Assembly (NCBI GenBank): GCA_029227815.1 | Contig: CP118523.1 | Location: 1,054,001-1,118,000 of the forward strand | From: Clostridiaceae bacterium M8S5 | Lineage (GTDB): Bacteria; Bacillota; Clostridia; Tissierellales; MCWD3 | DNA length: 64,000 bases | Direction: 5' to 3' | Notes under the pieces: generated by a model | Databases searched by the model: none | Told to the model about the DNA's origin: nothing | What the model saw: only the letters and a program-made list of their open reading frames with translations | Part shown: positions 26,970 through 36,078 of the stretch, piece by piece | Layout: each line of letters starts with the position of its first letter | Numbering within the stretch: the stretch's first letter is position 1 | Translations under genes and position numbers: made by a program

Positions 26970-28040
26970 ATGTGGTTTGTTATAGGAAGAGCATTTGTAA
27001 ATTACTTTAAAAATCCACTTTATTATATAGGAGCAATATTGATATTTATGTTTACTTATATAAATTGTAATGCATATCTAAATATTAGTTATTTTAATCA
27101 AGAGAGTATAGAGGAGTTTAAAAGCATAAATAATGGAGCAGTTGAAATATATAATGGTTATTTGCCTGCAACTGAAAAAGAAATATTTGATGCTGGCTTG
27201 ATAAAATTAGAAAATTCATTGTTGAATGAATTAAAATTGGATAAAAGAAAAGTCAGTACTATAATAAGTAAAATTAGAAAAGAAAAGTTCAATTTAAAGC
27301 AAATAAAAGAATATATGGAGAGTTATAACTATAAAAATGCACAACTTTGTTTTGTTAATGACGTAGAAATGAAAAAAGGAACGATAAAAGAACTTAACAC
27401 ATATATATTAGAAAAGCTTAAGCAAGAGAATTACTCTAAATATTTTGCAAGAAAAGTTTCAGATTTTTTAAGTGTTGGAATTTTAATTTATAGCATGATA
27501 TTGTTAGCTTTTTTATATAAAGATGATTATAAAAGCACAATGTATGAATTAATACATACAAAACCTATAAAGTCATGGAAGTACATAATAGGAAAAGCAT
27601 TAGGAGGAATTCTAGCTATTAATGTTATAGTAATTATTATAGTTACTATATGGGATATTATGATATGTATTAAAGGTAATAATGCTGGATTGCCAGTAAA
27701 TCCTATTGATATTTGGCCGACGATAGCTATTTGTAACTTGCCAATAGTATTTTATGTTGGATTTATATATACATTTATAACTAGCGTATTTAAAACTTCG
27801 TTACCAGCTATTCCGTTTTTGTTTTTACATTTAGTATATTCAAATTTAGGGCAAAAAAATGATGTGGGAGTATATTTATATAAACATAGGCCATTTTCAG
27901 CAGTGATTAGATTTCCAGGTGAATTTTTCAGTACTAAACTATATGAAAATTGTTACTTTAATCAGATGATAATTATAATATTTACTATTGTCATAGCAGT
28001 ATGTGCAGTTATTATATTTGGGAGGAGGAGAGTGCTTTGA
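26970..28040 (+). CDS. ABC-2 type membrane permease
   Basis: 356 residues. One hydrophobic segment at about residues 15-35, a ~130-residue extracytoplasmic domain, then about five closely spaced membrane segments from residue 170, the classic ABC-2 layout. AGGGGGTG lies 6 bases before the ATG at 26970; a GTG at 26961 is part of that site. It shares no recognisable enzymatic domain. With the next permease and ATPase it forms one export or immunity cassette directly after the peptide gene. Substrate inferred from context only. Confidence 0.8.
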   Translation: MWFVIGRAFVNYFKNPLYYIGAILIFMFTYINCNAYLNISYFNQESIEEFKSINNGAVEIYNGYLPATEKEIFDAGLIKLENSLLNELKLDKRKVSTIISKIRKEKFNLKQIKEYMESYNYKNAQLCFVNDVEMKKGTIKELNTYILEKLKQENYSKYFARKVSDFLSVGILIYSMILLAFLYKDDYKSTMYELIHTKPIKSWKYIIGKALGGILAINVIVIIIVTIWDIMICIKGNNAGLPVNPIDIWPTIAICNLPIVFYVGFIYTFITSVFKTSLPAIPFLFLHLVYSNLGQKNDVGVYLYKHRPFSAVIRFPGEFFSTKLYENCYFNQMIIIIFTIVIAVCAVIIFGRRRVL

Positions 28041-28696
28041 ATAAGATAATAAAAGTTGCCTTACCTAAATATTTAGTAGTATTATCATTTGTGTATGCTA
28101 TAAGTTTACCTTTTATAAGTGGAGTCAGTAAGGTAGAAGAAATAGGAATAGTACTTGATAGTAGATTTGCGCTTTTGGCTATAATAGTTTTTTCAAATAC
28201 TTATCATATAGAAGTATCTATGCGTACATCACAAATATATTACCTAATGACTAGTGAATATATATCAATGGATTTACTAAAAAGAGTAGTTACTAAATTT
28301 TTTTTTATAATGTTATTATTTTTGTTTAGCTACTTTGGATATATGATAAGAAGACCATATTTACTTATTGGTCAAACACATCTAGATTTATTTATTAATT
28401 CAATACTTGTTATTAGTGTAAATATATTATTATGGGGTATGCTAGCGTACTTTTTTGTAGGGGTTACATCAAATTTATGGATAGGTATCAGTATTATTTT
28501 AACAATATGGTTTTTTTTTATATCTACTATAGCTAAAAAATTACCTGTATATATGAACGTTTTTGCATATGGTCACATGAAAGATTTAGGGATGAGTAAG
28601 TATGATTTATATATAGGCAAAACATTAAGCTTAATGTTAGCAATATTATTATTTTTGATTAATAGGAAATTATCTGAAAGAAGTCCTTGCAGATAA
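28037..28696 (+). CDS. ABC-2 type membrane permease, second subunit
   Basis: 219 residues with about six membrane segments. The start is a TTG at 28037 overlapping the upstream stop as TTGA, with GGAGGAGGAG exactly 6 bases before it, so translation is coupled. A frame-open ATG at 28001 would lack a ribosome site. No similarity beyond the ABC-2 layout was recognised. It probably pairs with the preceding permease and the following ATPase. Confidence 0.75.
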   Translation: MNKIIKVALPKYLVVLSFVYAISLPFISGVSKVEEIGIVLDSRFALLAIIVFSNTYHIEVSMRTSQIYYLMTSEYISMDLLKRVVTKFFFIMLLFLFSYFGYMIRRPYLLIGQTHLDLFINSILVISVNILLWGMLAYFFVGVTSNLWIGISIILTIWFFFISTIAKKLPVYMNVFAYGHMKDLGMSKYDLYIGKTLSLMLAILLFLINRKLSERSPCR

Positions 28697-28746
28697 GACA
28701 ATATTCTCTGGTAACAATTAATTTATAAAACAAGAGGAGTGTATTA

Positions 28747-29649
28747 ATGAGTATAAAAATAAAAGTTTTGACTAAAAAATTTAAAGGAGGTGTAACAGCA
28801 CTAAATAATATAAATTTGGGAATAGATGAAGGGATTTTTGGACTGCTTGGCCAAAATGGTGCAGGAAAAACTACATTAATGCGTATTTTAACAACACTAT
28901 TGAAACCAACCAATGGTAATATCGAAATTTTTGGTATTAGAGTTGAGAAAAATAACTACGATGAAATAAAAAAAATAATTGGATATTTGCCACAAGAACT
29001 AGGATTATATCCCACTATGACAGTTAGAGAATCACTAGATTATATTGGTGGATTGTATGGATTATCATATAAAGAAAGAAAAAAAAGAATAGATTTATTA
29101 CTAGAGAAAACAAATATGATAGAGCATCAAAGAAAAAAGAATAAACAGCTATCGGGAGGAATGAAGAGGCGAGTGGGGTTGATACAAGCGATGATTAACT
29201 CCCCTAAAGTTCTAGTAGTAGATGAACCAACGGCGGGAGTTGATCCAGAAGAGAGGATAAAAATTAGAAGTATGCTTGCTGATTTTAGCAAAGGAAGAAT
29301 TATATTATTTTCAACACATATGATAGAAGATATAGGAGCTACTTGTAATCAATTGTGCATATTAAATAAAGGAAATGTGATGTTTAAAGGGACAACTCAA
29401 GAATTGTTGGGTAAATCAAAAGGACACAGTTATAGTTGTATCTTGAATAATGAGCAAGATTTGTTAAAAATACAAAAAGAGTATTATATAACAAGCAAAA
29501 TATATACAAATAGTGGAATCAACGTAAGATTTATTTCAAGTATGAAACCTACAATACAGTGTAAGCGAGTAGAGGCTAATTTAGAAGACGCGTATATATA
29601 CATAAATAATCTAAACAAAGACAAAATTAAAAATTTAAGTACATACTAA
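28747..29649 (+). CDS. ABC transporter ATPase
   Basis: 300 residues, a single CcmA/BcrA-type ATP-binding domain: Walker A GQNGAGKTT (about residue 36), Q-loop YLPQELG, signature QLSGGMKRRVG, Walker B VLVVDEPTAGVDP and H-loop FSTHMIED. A ~75-residue C-terminal extension follows, common in bacteriocin immunity and antibiotic-efflux ATPases. AAGAGGAGTG ribosome site upstream. It energises the two permeases encoded just before it. Confidence 0.9.
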   Translation: MSIKIKVLTKKFKGGVTALNNINLGIDEGIFGLLGQNGAGKTTLMRILTTLLKPTNGNIEIFGIRVEKNNYDEIKKIIGYLPQELGLYPTMTVRESLDYIGGLYGLSYKERKKRIDLLLEKTNMIEHQRKKNKQLSGGMKRRVGLIQAMINSPKVLVVDEPTAGVDPEERIKIRSMLADFSKGRIILFSTHMIEDIGATCNQLCILNKGNVMFKGTTQELLGKSKGHSYSCILNNEQDLLKIQKEYYITSKIYTNSGINVRFISSMKPTIQCKRVEANLEDAYIYINNLNKDKIKNLSTY

Positions 29650-29690
29650 AATGGAAATAAAAAGAGTAAATCCAAGATACATCAATATAT

Positions 29691-29744
29691 AGAATTATTA
29701 CTGTAGCAGTTATTTTTCTTATAATAGGAGTATATAAAAAATAA
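29691..29744 (+). pseudogene. Fossil 3' end of an ABC-2 permease gene
   Basis: The frame reads RIITVAVIFLIIGVYKK then stop, against VIITVSVFFLIIGVYKNKRYYY at the end of the intact permease at 32684-33328. One extra A explains the earlier stop. Nucleotide similarity continues past the stop (GGTACTATTATTAACTGACT here, AGATACTATTATTAACTAAC there) and resumes at 29808-29830 with AAAAAAGATTCCAAAAACTA, also present before cggR at 33737. This is the relic of a duplicated or recombined permease/cggR junction. Confidence 0.75.
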
Positions 29745-29892
29745 AAGGTACTATTATTAACTGACTTTATTGTAATAGATAATAGTATCTTTATATAATG
29801 CACAAAAAAGATTCCAAAAACTATTGATATATACATACAAATGATTAGTTATGGCAGGGTACTCATTATTTAAATTACAAAAGGAGAGTATA

Positions 29893-31839
29893 ATGACTAC
29901 ATTAATAAAAAATAATTTGAAGCTTTTTTTAAAGGTTAAGTATTTAGCTATAGGAGTTTTATTTTTTTTCGCTTTAGTAAACTTCCGATTGTTAGAAGCT
30001 TTAGAAAAATTAGACATACATAAAGATGTAATATATTATTTAAAACAAAGTCAAAGTTTAAGTATATTCTATTTTATTTTTTTTGTGTTCATTACATATG
30101 AGTTTCTAATAAAAAGTAGAAGAAACAATATAGTCGAATGCTTTTCAGCACTTCATAACGGAAAATTAAAAGTGTACTTATCTAAAATAACAGTATTAGT
30201 AGCGTTTGTAGTATTCATGACGATTATTCCGGTTTTATATAACATCATAGCATGCATTACAAATAATATGCATTATAAACCTTATATATATCACATATTT
30301 TCAAATATATTTTTGAATATTTTTTTAGTGTCCATTTTAGCGATTTGCCTTTCAACATTTATATCACTATATTTAAATAAATTTAGTGCATATCTTACCA
30401 TGATTTTATTAACTGTTTTGATTAGTCCTATATTTGACTCTATTCCATATATTTTGTTTATGGGTTTTGAGTTTAATATTTATCCATTTAGAGAGTTATT
30501 TGATATTCTACCTCCAAATTTAGATTGGTCTGCAGATAAGTTGTATGGACTATCTATAGAAGCTTATAGATGGAATATTACTTTATTTTGGATAGGACTA
30601 TTAAGTGCATTGGCTTTATTTAAGCTAAATAACAACAAAATCAAAAGAATAAAGTATGTATCTATTGTTTTAATATTATTTTCTTTAATAAATTTGAAAT
30701 TTTTCGCAGAACCAAGCTGTATCGTAAATAAAGATTATAACCCCAAAAATTATACCGCTTATGATGAGTTATATTACTTAAAAGACGTTCAAAAAAATGA
30801 AAAATCAGGTTTTAGTATATCATCTTATGATATGGAGTTAATTATCAAAAAGCAATTATCAAATAGAGTAATAATGTCATTAGATGAAGAAGTAGCATTA
30901 AAAAGCTATAAGTTTACGTTGTATAGAAATTACAAGATTGAGAAGATATTAGATAAAAGTAAAAACGAACTTGAATTTAAAAGGCAAGGAGACTATATAG
31001 AAATACATAATCCTACAGATAAAAAATTAGAAGAAATTGAATTTATATATAGTGGAAATAGTCCAGTTTTTTATAGTAATTATCAAGGAGTATTGCTTCC
31101 TGGGTGCTTTCCATACTATCCAATAGAAGGCTATAAAGTGGTCTATTCAAAAGATGAAGGTTCATTTATCCCTATAATAAGAGATAGGGATGCTCAGTTT
31201 AAAGTGTCAATAGAATCTAATTTAGATATCTATTCTAACTTAAAAAGAGAAGAAAACAATAAATTTATAGGAAATTCTCAGGCTATCAGCTTAGTAGGGG
31301 GGTTTGTCAGTGAAGAGAAAGTAGGAGATATTACTTATTATAGTTTAATCTTAGAAAAATTAGATACTGCAAATTTATCAAATATAGAAATGATATTGAG
31401 GAAGTACAAGAGAGAAAGTACTAACAATAATAATTTTAATATTTCAGATAAAAAAGTTTTCCAAGTTCCTGACCCTATGCACTATAGAATACTGAATAAT
31501 GGACTTGTAAGTTTTAGAGACCATGTTTTCGTATTTGGTTTAGATAAAGAAATATTGGCATACAGTTTTTTAAAATCAGATATACCTTCAGATATAAAAA
31601 AAGTGGAACTTAAAACAGCGCTATTTGATTATATTTTATACAAAAATAGAATTTTAAAAGTGCCAAAAAAACAACTGGAAAACAATGAGGATTTAAAAGT
31701 ATTAAATTTATTTTTAGAAAAGATTGAACAATTTGGAGAAGAATTTGTACTAAAAAGCACTTATGATTTTTTAATAGATAAAAATGATAACAGTACTTCT
31801 TTGATGTTTATTGAGAACTTAAAAGCAGGAGGAAAATAG
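29893..31839 (+). CDS. ABC-2 permease with large C-terminal extracytoplasmic domain
   Basis: 648 residues. The first ~275 residues hold about seven membrane segments, including LAICLSTFISLYLNKFSAYLTMILLTVLIS. About 350 soluble residues follow, containing YKFTLYRNYKIEKI and GVLLPGCFPYYPIEGYKV, which resemble the beta domain of permease/M1-aminopeptidase fusions. No HExxH zinc motif is visible, so any peptidase domain is truncated or dead. AAGGAGAG lies 5 bases before the ATG at 29893; an ATG at 29851 has no ribosome site. It opens the second ABC cassette and is followed by the ATPase after one base. Peptide binding is an inference. Confidence 0.75.
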   Translation: MTTLIKNNLKLFLKVKYLAIGVLFFFALVNFRLLEALEKLDIHKDVIYYLKQSQSLSIFYFIFFVFITYEFLIKSRRNNIVECFSALHNGKLKVYLSKITVLVAFVVFMTIIPVLYNIIACITNNMHYKPYIYHIFSNIFLNIFLVSILAICLSTFISLYLNKFSAYLTMILLTVLISPIFDSIPYILFMGFEFNIYPFRELFDILPPNLDWSADKLYGLSIEAYRWNITLFWIGLLSALALFKLNNNKIKRIKYVSIVLILFSLINLKFFAEPSCIVNKDYNPKNYTAYDELYYLKDVQKNEKSGFSISSYDMELIIKKQLSNRVIMSLDEEVALKSYKFTLYRNYKIEKILDKSKNELEFKRQGDYIEIHNPTDKKLEEIEFIYSGNSPVFYSNYQGVLLPGCFPYYPIEGYKVVYSKDEGSFIPIIRDRDAQFKVSIESNLDIYSNLKREENNKFIGNSQAISLVGGFVSEEKVGDITYYSLILEKLDTANLSNIEMILRKYKRESTNNNNFNISDKKVFQVPDPMHYRILNNGLVSFRDHVFVFGLDKEILAYSFLKSDIPSDIKKVELKTALFDYILYKNRILKVPKKQLENNEDLKVLNLFLEKIEQFGEEFVLKSTYDFLIDKNDNSTSLMFIENLKAGGK

Positions 31840-31840
31840 A

Positions 31841-32680
31841 ATGATAGAAATACTTGGATTAACTAAAACTTTTAAAAAGAAGAAAGCATTAGACAATATT
31901 TCAGTAAATTTTGATAAGCAATTATATGGATTGTTAGGGGCGAATGGTTCAGGGAAAACAACATTAATGAGAAGTATGGTTAATTTGTATGCTATAAAAA
32001 AAGGGTATATAAAATACAATGGAATAGATGTTAACAATGATTCAAGATATTTAAACAATATTGGATATCTTCCTCAAAAATTTGGATTGTTTAAAGAATT
32101 GACTGTATATGATAATCTTAGGTATTTTTGTGCTTTGAAAAAAATATCAAAAGAAAAAATGGATATTAGCATTAAAGAAAGTTTACAAAAGGTCAATTTA
32201 GTTGAAGAAATCAATAAAAAAGTATCGACATTATCAGGAGGTATGATTAGAAGACTTGGTATTGCACAAGCAGTAATAGGTAATCCTGAAATTATAATAC
32301 TTGATGAGCCAACTGTTGGACTTGATCCTGAAGAACGAATAAGATTTAAAAAAATGTTGATAAACTTAAAGCAAAATAAGAGTATCATAATATCAACTCA
32401 TATAGTAGAAGATGTAGAAGCTTGTTGTGACAAAATAGCTATTATGTATAATGGGAAGATACTGAAAACAGGAACTAGTAAAGAAATTACAGACGTAGCA
32501 AGAGATAAAGTATACGAAGCAAAGCAAGAAAACATAGCAAATGGTAGTTATATAGAAAAAACATTTTTAATAGATGGACAAAGGTATGCTAGAGTGCTTT
32601 CGAAAGTGCAGCATGAAGGATATCGTAAAGTAAATCCTAATGTAGAAGATGGATATATGTGCTTAGTAAAGGGAATATAA
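31841..32680 (+). CDS. ABC transporter ATPase
   Basis: 279 residues: Walker A GANGSGKTT, Q-loop YLPQKFG, signature TLSGGMIRRLG, Walker B IIILDEPTVGLDP and H-loop ISTHIVEDVE. It resembles the ATPase at 28747 (both have DPEER after Walker B), suggesting paralogous cassettes. It starts one base after the preceding stop, with GGAGG inside that gene, and is followed after three bases by a permease, so all three are one translation unit. Confidence 0.9.
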   Translation: MIEILGLTKTFKKKKALDNISVNFDKQLYGLLGANGSGKTTLMRSMVNLYAIKKGYIKYNGIDVNNDSRYLNNIGYLPQKFGLFKELTVYDNLRYFCALKKISKEKMDISIKESLQKVNLVEEINKKVSTLSGGMIRRLGIAQAVIGNPEIIILDEPTVGLDPEERIRFKKMLINLKQNKSIIISTHIVEDVEACCDKIAIMYNGKILKTGTSKEITDVARDKVYEAKQENIANGSYIEKTFLIDGQRYARVLSKVQHEGYRKVNPNVEDGYMCLVKGI

Positions 32681-32683
32681 ACT

Positions 32684-33328
32684 ATGAATTTTAAATTAAT
32701 ATACTTATCATTAAAAAATCTTAGATACTATTATTTTGTGCCTGTAACTATATTGTATGTTTTTTTACCTATACTAGATTTTGGCATTATATGCATGAAT
32801 AAAGGTATAGAGAATTCTTATTTTATGGTATTTAGAGAAAATGAGAAATTCATACCTTTATTTTCAATATGGTGGATTATATTTGCTTTTAGAGAATACA
32901 TAGAAGGACAAGGCAATGAGTTATTATACTGTTTTGATAAGAAAATTAAAATAAAGATATTTGATATATTTATATTATTTCTATGGTATATTATCCATGT
33001 TGGTATATTGTTTATCGGGTATAGTTTCTTATGGGATAGTATTTGGGTAGAATTTTTGAAAACTTTTATTCAATGCTTTTTCTTTGTATCAGCAACTTAT
33101 ATGCTAATATATACTATAAAATCTACTACTATAAGTTTTATGTTTTTACTGTTATATGAATTAGTTGTAATGTATATTGATTCAAAATTTGCAGAATACA
33201 TTAGCATATTTGAATATGGATTTGGAGAAGCTTTTTCAAACGTACTTTCAAAATATATAGTGATTATAACTGTATCAGTGTTTTTTCTTATAATTGGAGT
33301 GTATAAAAATAAAAGATACTATTATTAA
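32684..33328 (+). CDS. ABC-2 type permease subunit
   Basis: 214 residues with about six membrane segments, ending IITVSVFFLIIGVYKNKRYYY. It is three bases after the ATPase and completes the second cassette. A degenerate copy of its 3' end lies at 29691-29744, so at least one more copy once existed upstream. No substrate can be assigned. Confidence 0.75.
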   Translation: MNFKLIYLSLKNLRYYYFVPVTILYVFLPILDFGIICMNKGIENSYFMVFRENEKFIPLFSIWWIIFAFREYIEGQGNELLYCFDKKIKIKIFDIFILFLWYIIHVGILFIGYSFLWDSIWVEFLKTFIQCFFFVSATYMLIYTIKSTTISFMFLLLYELVVMYIDSKFAEYISIFEYGFGEAFSNVLSKYIVIITVSVFFLIIGVYKNKRYYY

Positions 33329-33505
33329 CTAACTTTATCGTAGTGGATAAGTACCCTTTACAATATATAAAAAGATGTACAAAAAAATACTACTACCTAA
33401 TTAACGTTGTATAATTTATTACTTATGATATAATTGTATTGTATTTTATATAAATATAGCATATTTTTGTATATAAGATTATTGCGCTATAAAGGGGGAC
33501 GAACT

Positions 33506-33658
33506 ATGAAAATCAAATTAATTTGTGCGAGTGAAAAAATATTTGAAGATAAAGTAAATAACTTTTTAACAGAGAATAAAGATAAAATCAAAGTAAAAGA
33601 GATAAAATGGAAATGGATGTATTACCATTATGCTATGATAATATATGAAGAAGTGTAG
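33506..33658 (+). CDS. Cse60-like small protein
   Basis: 50 residues: MKIKLICASEKIFEDKVNNF at the N terminus and HYAMIIYEEV at the C terminus. The pattern of a short beta strand, FxDKVNNFL helix, KxKEIKW strand and a final strand ending AMIIYEE resembles the Cse60 small sporulation-associated family. AGGGGGAC lies 7 bases before the ATG; an upstream ATG at 33434 would only add a hydrophobic run without a ribosome site. It sits in a segment bounded by direct repeats TGTACAAAAAA (33374 and 33731) and is followed by a perfect palindrome. Confidence 0.6.
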   Translation: MKIKLICASEKIFEDKVNNFLTENKDKIKVKEIKWKWMYYHYAMIIYEEV

Positions 33659-33683
33659 TATAACTTTTTAAAAAGTTATACTA
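33656..33683. terminator. Perfect 28-bp palindrome after the Cse60-like gene
   Basis: TAGTATAACTTTTT is followed directly by its reverse complement AAAAAGTTATACTA. As RNA it makes a hairpin, as DNA a symmetrical site. It overlaps the stop codon, so termination is the likeliest role. Confidence 0.6.
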
Positions 33684-33755
33684 TGGTTTTGATTTGCTTT
33701 ATAATACAATATATATTTAAACATTCAGCTTGTACAAAAAAGATTCCAAAAACTA

Positions 33756-33784
33756 TTGATATTTATAAACTTATAACTTATAAT
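33756..33784 (+). promoter_or_regulatory. Promoter of the cggR glycolytic operon
   Basis: TTGATA, 17-base spacer, perfect TATAAT, with a start about 33791. This leaves a ~175-base leader before cggR, which contains a possible CggR site and an 8-bp inverted repeat (CAACATAT/ATATGTTG, about 33860-33904). Confidence 0.75.
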
Positions 33785-33816
33785 ATGGGTGTGAGGAAAT
33801 ATTTTTTTGAATCTAT

Positions 33817-33841
33817 CGGGACATAATTTATCCCTATGGAC
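33817..33841 (+). promoter_or_regulatory. Candidate CggR operator
   Basis: CGGGAC, six bases, TATC, three bases, ATGGAC. The Bacillus operator is CGGGACN6TGTCN4CGGGACN6TGTC, so the first half fits well and the second is weak and shifted by one. Its place just downstream of the promoter and before cggR agrees with autoregulation. Confidence 0.4.
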
Positions 33842-33965
33842 AAAAAACATACCAACCATACAACATATGTATGAATTATATGAGAAATACAAATAATATA
33901 TGTTGGATTGTAGATAAGTATTTTGACCCATGGATTTATAAGTTTGCTAATTAAGGGGCGGTTTT

Positions 33966-34997
33966 ATGGATAATATATTAAAGCTTCAAAAAAAGGTATT
34001 ACCTGAAATGATAGATTTACTTGAGAAAAGATATAAAATACTCCGAAATATTTACTATAATCAACCAATAGGTAGAAGAGGTCTTGCAAATAATCTTGAA
34101 ATGGGAGAGAGGATTGTAAGAACTGAGGTTAACCTCTTAAAAAAGCAAGGATTAATAGATATAAAATCAATGGGTATGAATGTAACAGAAGAAGGAAAAA
34201 AAATTATAGACCAGTTAAAGGATTTTATACATAATCTTAAAGATATAGCTGGACTAGAAGAAGCTTTAAAAGTAAAACTAAGAGTTAGAAATGTTATAGT
34301 AGCACCTGGTGATATTGACACAGAAGAGCTTATATTTAAAGATGTCTGCAGAACAGGTGCAAATCATTTAAGTAAGCTGATAAAGAGAAATCATGACAAT
34401 GAATGTATCATAGGTGTAACAGGTGGTACGACTATGGCAGAACTAGCAGAAGAAATGAAAGAGTCAAAAAAAGATAAAGATTTATTAGTTATTCCAGTCA
34501 GAGGTGGCATAGGGAAAAACTTAGAGACACAGTCAAACAATATAGCAGCTAAACTGGCAGGTAAGCTAAATGGTGCATATAAATTATTACATGTACCTGA
34601 TAATATAGGCAAAGAAGCATTGGAAACATTATTACAGATAGATGAAATAAAAGAACTTAACAACCTAACAAAAAAGATTGACATATTAGTTTTCGGAATA
34701 GGTAGAGCAGATGATATGGCTAGAAGAAGAAAACTAAATAAAGATACACTTAATTATTTAGAAGAAAATGAAGCAGTAGCCGAAGCATTTGGATATTATT
34801 TCGATATAAATGGCGAAATAAAAATGGAGTCAAATACATTTGGATTAGGATTAGAAGATTTTAAGAAGATACCCTCAATAATAGGTGTTGCATGTGGAAC
34901 AAAGAAAGCTGAGTCCATCATTGCTATATCAACGCTAAGAGAAGATATGACTATAGTAACAGACGAGGGAACAGCAAGAAAAATATTAGAGATTTAG
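33966..34997 (+). CDS. cggR: Central glycolytic genes regulator
   Basis: 343 residues. A winged-helix DNA-binding domain occupies about residues 1-90 (PIGRRGLANNLEMGERIVRTEVNLLKKQGLI). The SorC-type effector domain follows, with GVTGGTTMAELAEEM, VIPVRGGIGKNLETQSNNIAAKLA, FGIGRADDMARRR and a C-terminal VTDEGTARKIL. CggR represses the gapA operon and responds to fructose-1,6-bisphosphate. Gene order cggR-gapA-pgk-tpiA-gpmI-eno confirms the identity. AAGGGGCGG ribosome site upstream. Confidence 0.94.
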   Translation: MDNILKLQKKVLPEMIDLLEKRYKILRNIYYNQPIGRRGLANNLEMGERIVRTEVNLLKKQGLIDIKSMGMNVTEEGKKIIDQLKDFIHNLKDIAGLEEALKVKLRVRNVIVAPGDIDTEELIFKDVCRTGANHLSKLIKRNHDNECIIGVTGGTTMAELAEEMKESKKDKDLLVIPVRGGIGKNLETQSNNIAAKLAGKLNGAYKLLHVPDNIGKEALETLLQIDEIKELNNLTKKIDILVFGIGRADDMARRRKLNKDTLNYLEENEAVAEAFGYYFDINGEIKMESNTFGLGLEDFKKIPSIIGVACGTKKAESIIAISTLREDMTIVTDEGTARKILEI

Positions 34998-35056
34998 AGT
35001 GATAGTAAAGCCAAAGTGCTTTTAATATAATATATTTAAAATGAGGAGGAGTTACA

Positions 35057-36064
35057 ATGAAGGTAGCAATTAATGGTTTTGGAAGAATAGGTAGAAACGT
35101 GCTTAGAGCAGCATTAGAGAATAATGTAGAGGATTTTAACGTAGTAGCAATAAACAACCCTGGAAAGATTGATAATTTAGCACATTTATTTAGATATGAT
35201 TCATGTTTTGGTAAATTTGATGGTGAAGTTAAAGTTGATGAAGACAAATTAGTAATCAACGGTAAAGAAATAAAAATTTATGGAGAATACGATCCAGCAA
35301 ACTTACCTTGGGGAGAAATAGGAATAGACGTAGTAGTAGAGTGTACAGGATTATTTACAAAAAGAGAAGATGCAAGCAAGCATTTAAAAGCTGGAGCTAA
35401 GAAAGTTGTAATAAGTGCTCCTGCAAAAGAAGAAGATGTTACAATAGTTATGGGTGTTAACGAAAATGACTATGATCCAGCAAAACACAATATTATTTCA
35501 AATGCATCATGTACAACAAATTGTTTAGCTCCATTTGCTAAAGTAGTAGTTGAAAAGTTTGGAGTTAAAAAAGGTCTTATGACAACAGTTCATTCATACA
35601 CAAATGATCAAAATATACTAGATGCAAACCACAAAAAAGATTTAAGAAGAGCAAGAGCAGCAGCAGAATCAATAATACCAACGACTACAGGTGCAGCTAA
35701 AGCAGTAGCATTAGTTATACCAGAATTAAAAGGAAAATTAAACGGTATGGCTATGAGAGTTCCAACTCCTACAGTTTCAGTAGTAGACGTTGTATTTGAA
35801 TTAGAAAAGCCTGCTACAGCACAGGAAATAAACAATGCATTTAGAGAAGCAGCAGAAGGTGAAATGAAGGGCATATTAGGTTATTCAGATGAGCCTTTAG
35901 TATCTATAGACTACAGAAAAGATGGTCGTTCTTCAATCGTTGATGGATTATCAACAATGGTTATAGATAATATGGCTAAAATAGTTTCTTGGTATGACAA
36001 TGAGTGGGGTTACTCTTGCAGAGTTGTTGATTTAGTATGCTTTATAAATAAAAAAGGATTATAA
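35057..36064 (+). CDS. gapA: Glyceraldehyde-3-phosphate dehydrogenase
   Basis: 335 residues. The NAD-binding N terminus reads [17 protein letters not shown] and the active-site cysteine is in [16 protein letters not shown] (about Cys 152), with the conserved [11 protein letters not shown] histidine and the WYDNEWGYS motif near the end. It oxidises glyceraldehyde 3-phosphate to 1,3-bisphosphoglycerate in lower glycolysis. GAGGAGG lies 8 bases before the ATG. Second gene of the cggR operon. Confidence 0.97.
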   Translation: MKVAINGFGRIGRNVLRAALENNVEDFNVVAINNPGKIDNLAHLFRYDSCFGKFDGEVKVDEDKLVINGKEIKIYGEYDPANLPWGEIGIDVVVECTGLFTKREDASKHLKAGAKKVVISAPAKEEDVTIVMGVNENDYDPAKHNIISNASCTTNCLAPFAKVVVEKFGVKKGLMTTVHSYTNDQNILDANHKKDLRRARAAAESIIPTTTGAAKAVALVIPELKGKLNGMAMRVPTPTVSVVDVVFELEKPATAQEINNAFREAAEGEMKGILGYSDEPLVSIDYRKDGRSSIVDGLSTMVIDNMAKIVSWYDNEWGYSCRVVDLVCFINKKGL

Positions 36065-36078
36065 ATATAACAAAGGTT

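Noticed and set aside
29757-30017. 86-codon minus-strand frame at the start of the large permease gene
   Set aside because: Shadow of the permease coding sequence, without a ribosome site.
33434-33505. N-terminal extension of the Cse60-like gene from the ATG at 33434
   Set aside because: No ribosome site; a strong one lies before the internal ATG at 33506, and the extension is unlike the family.
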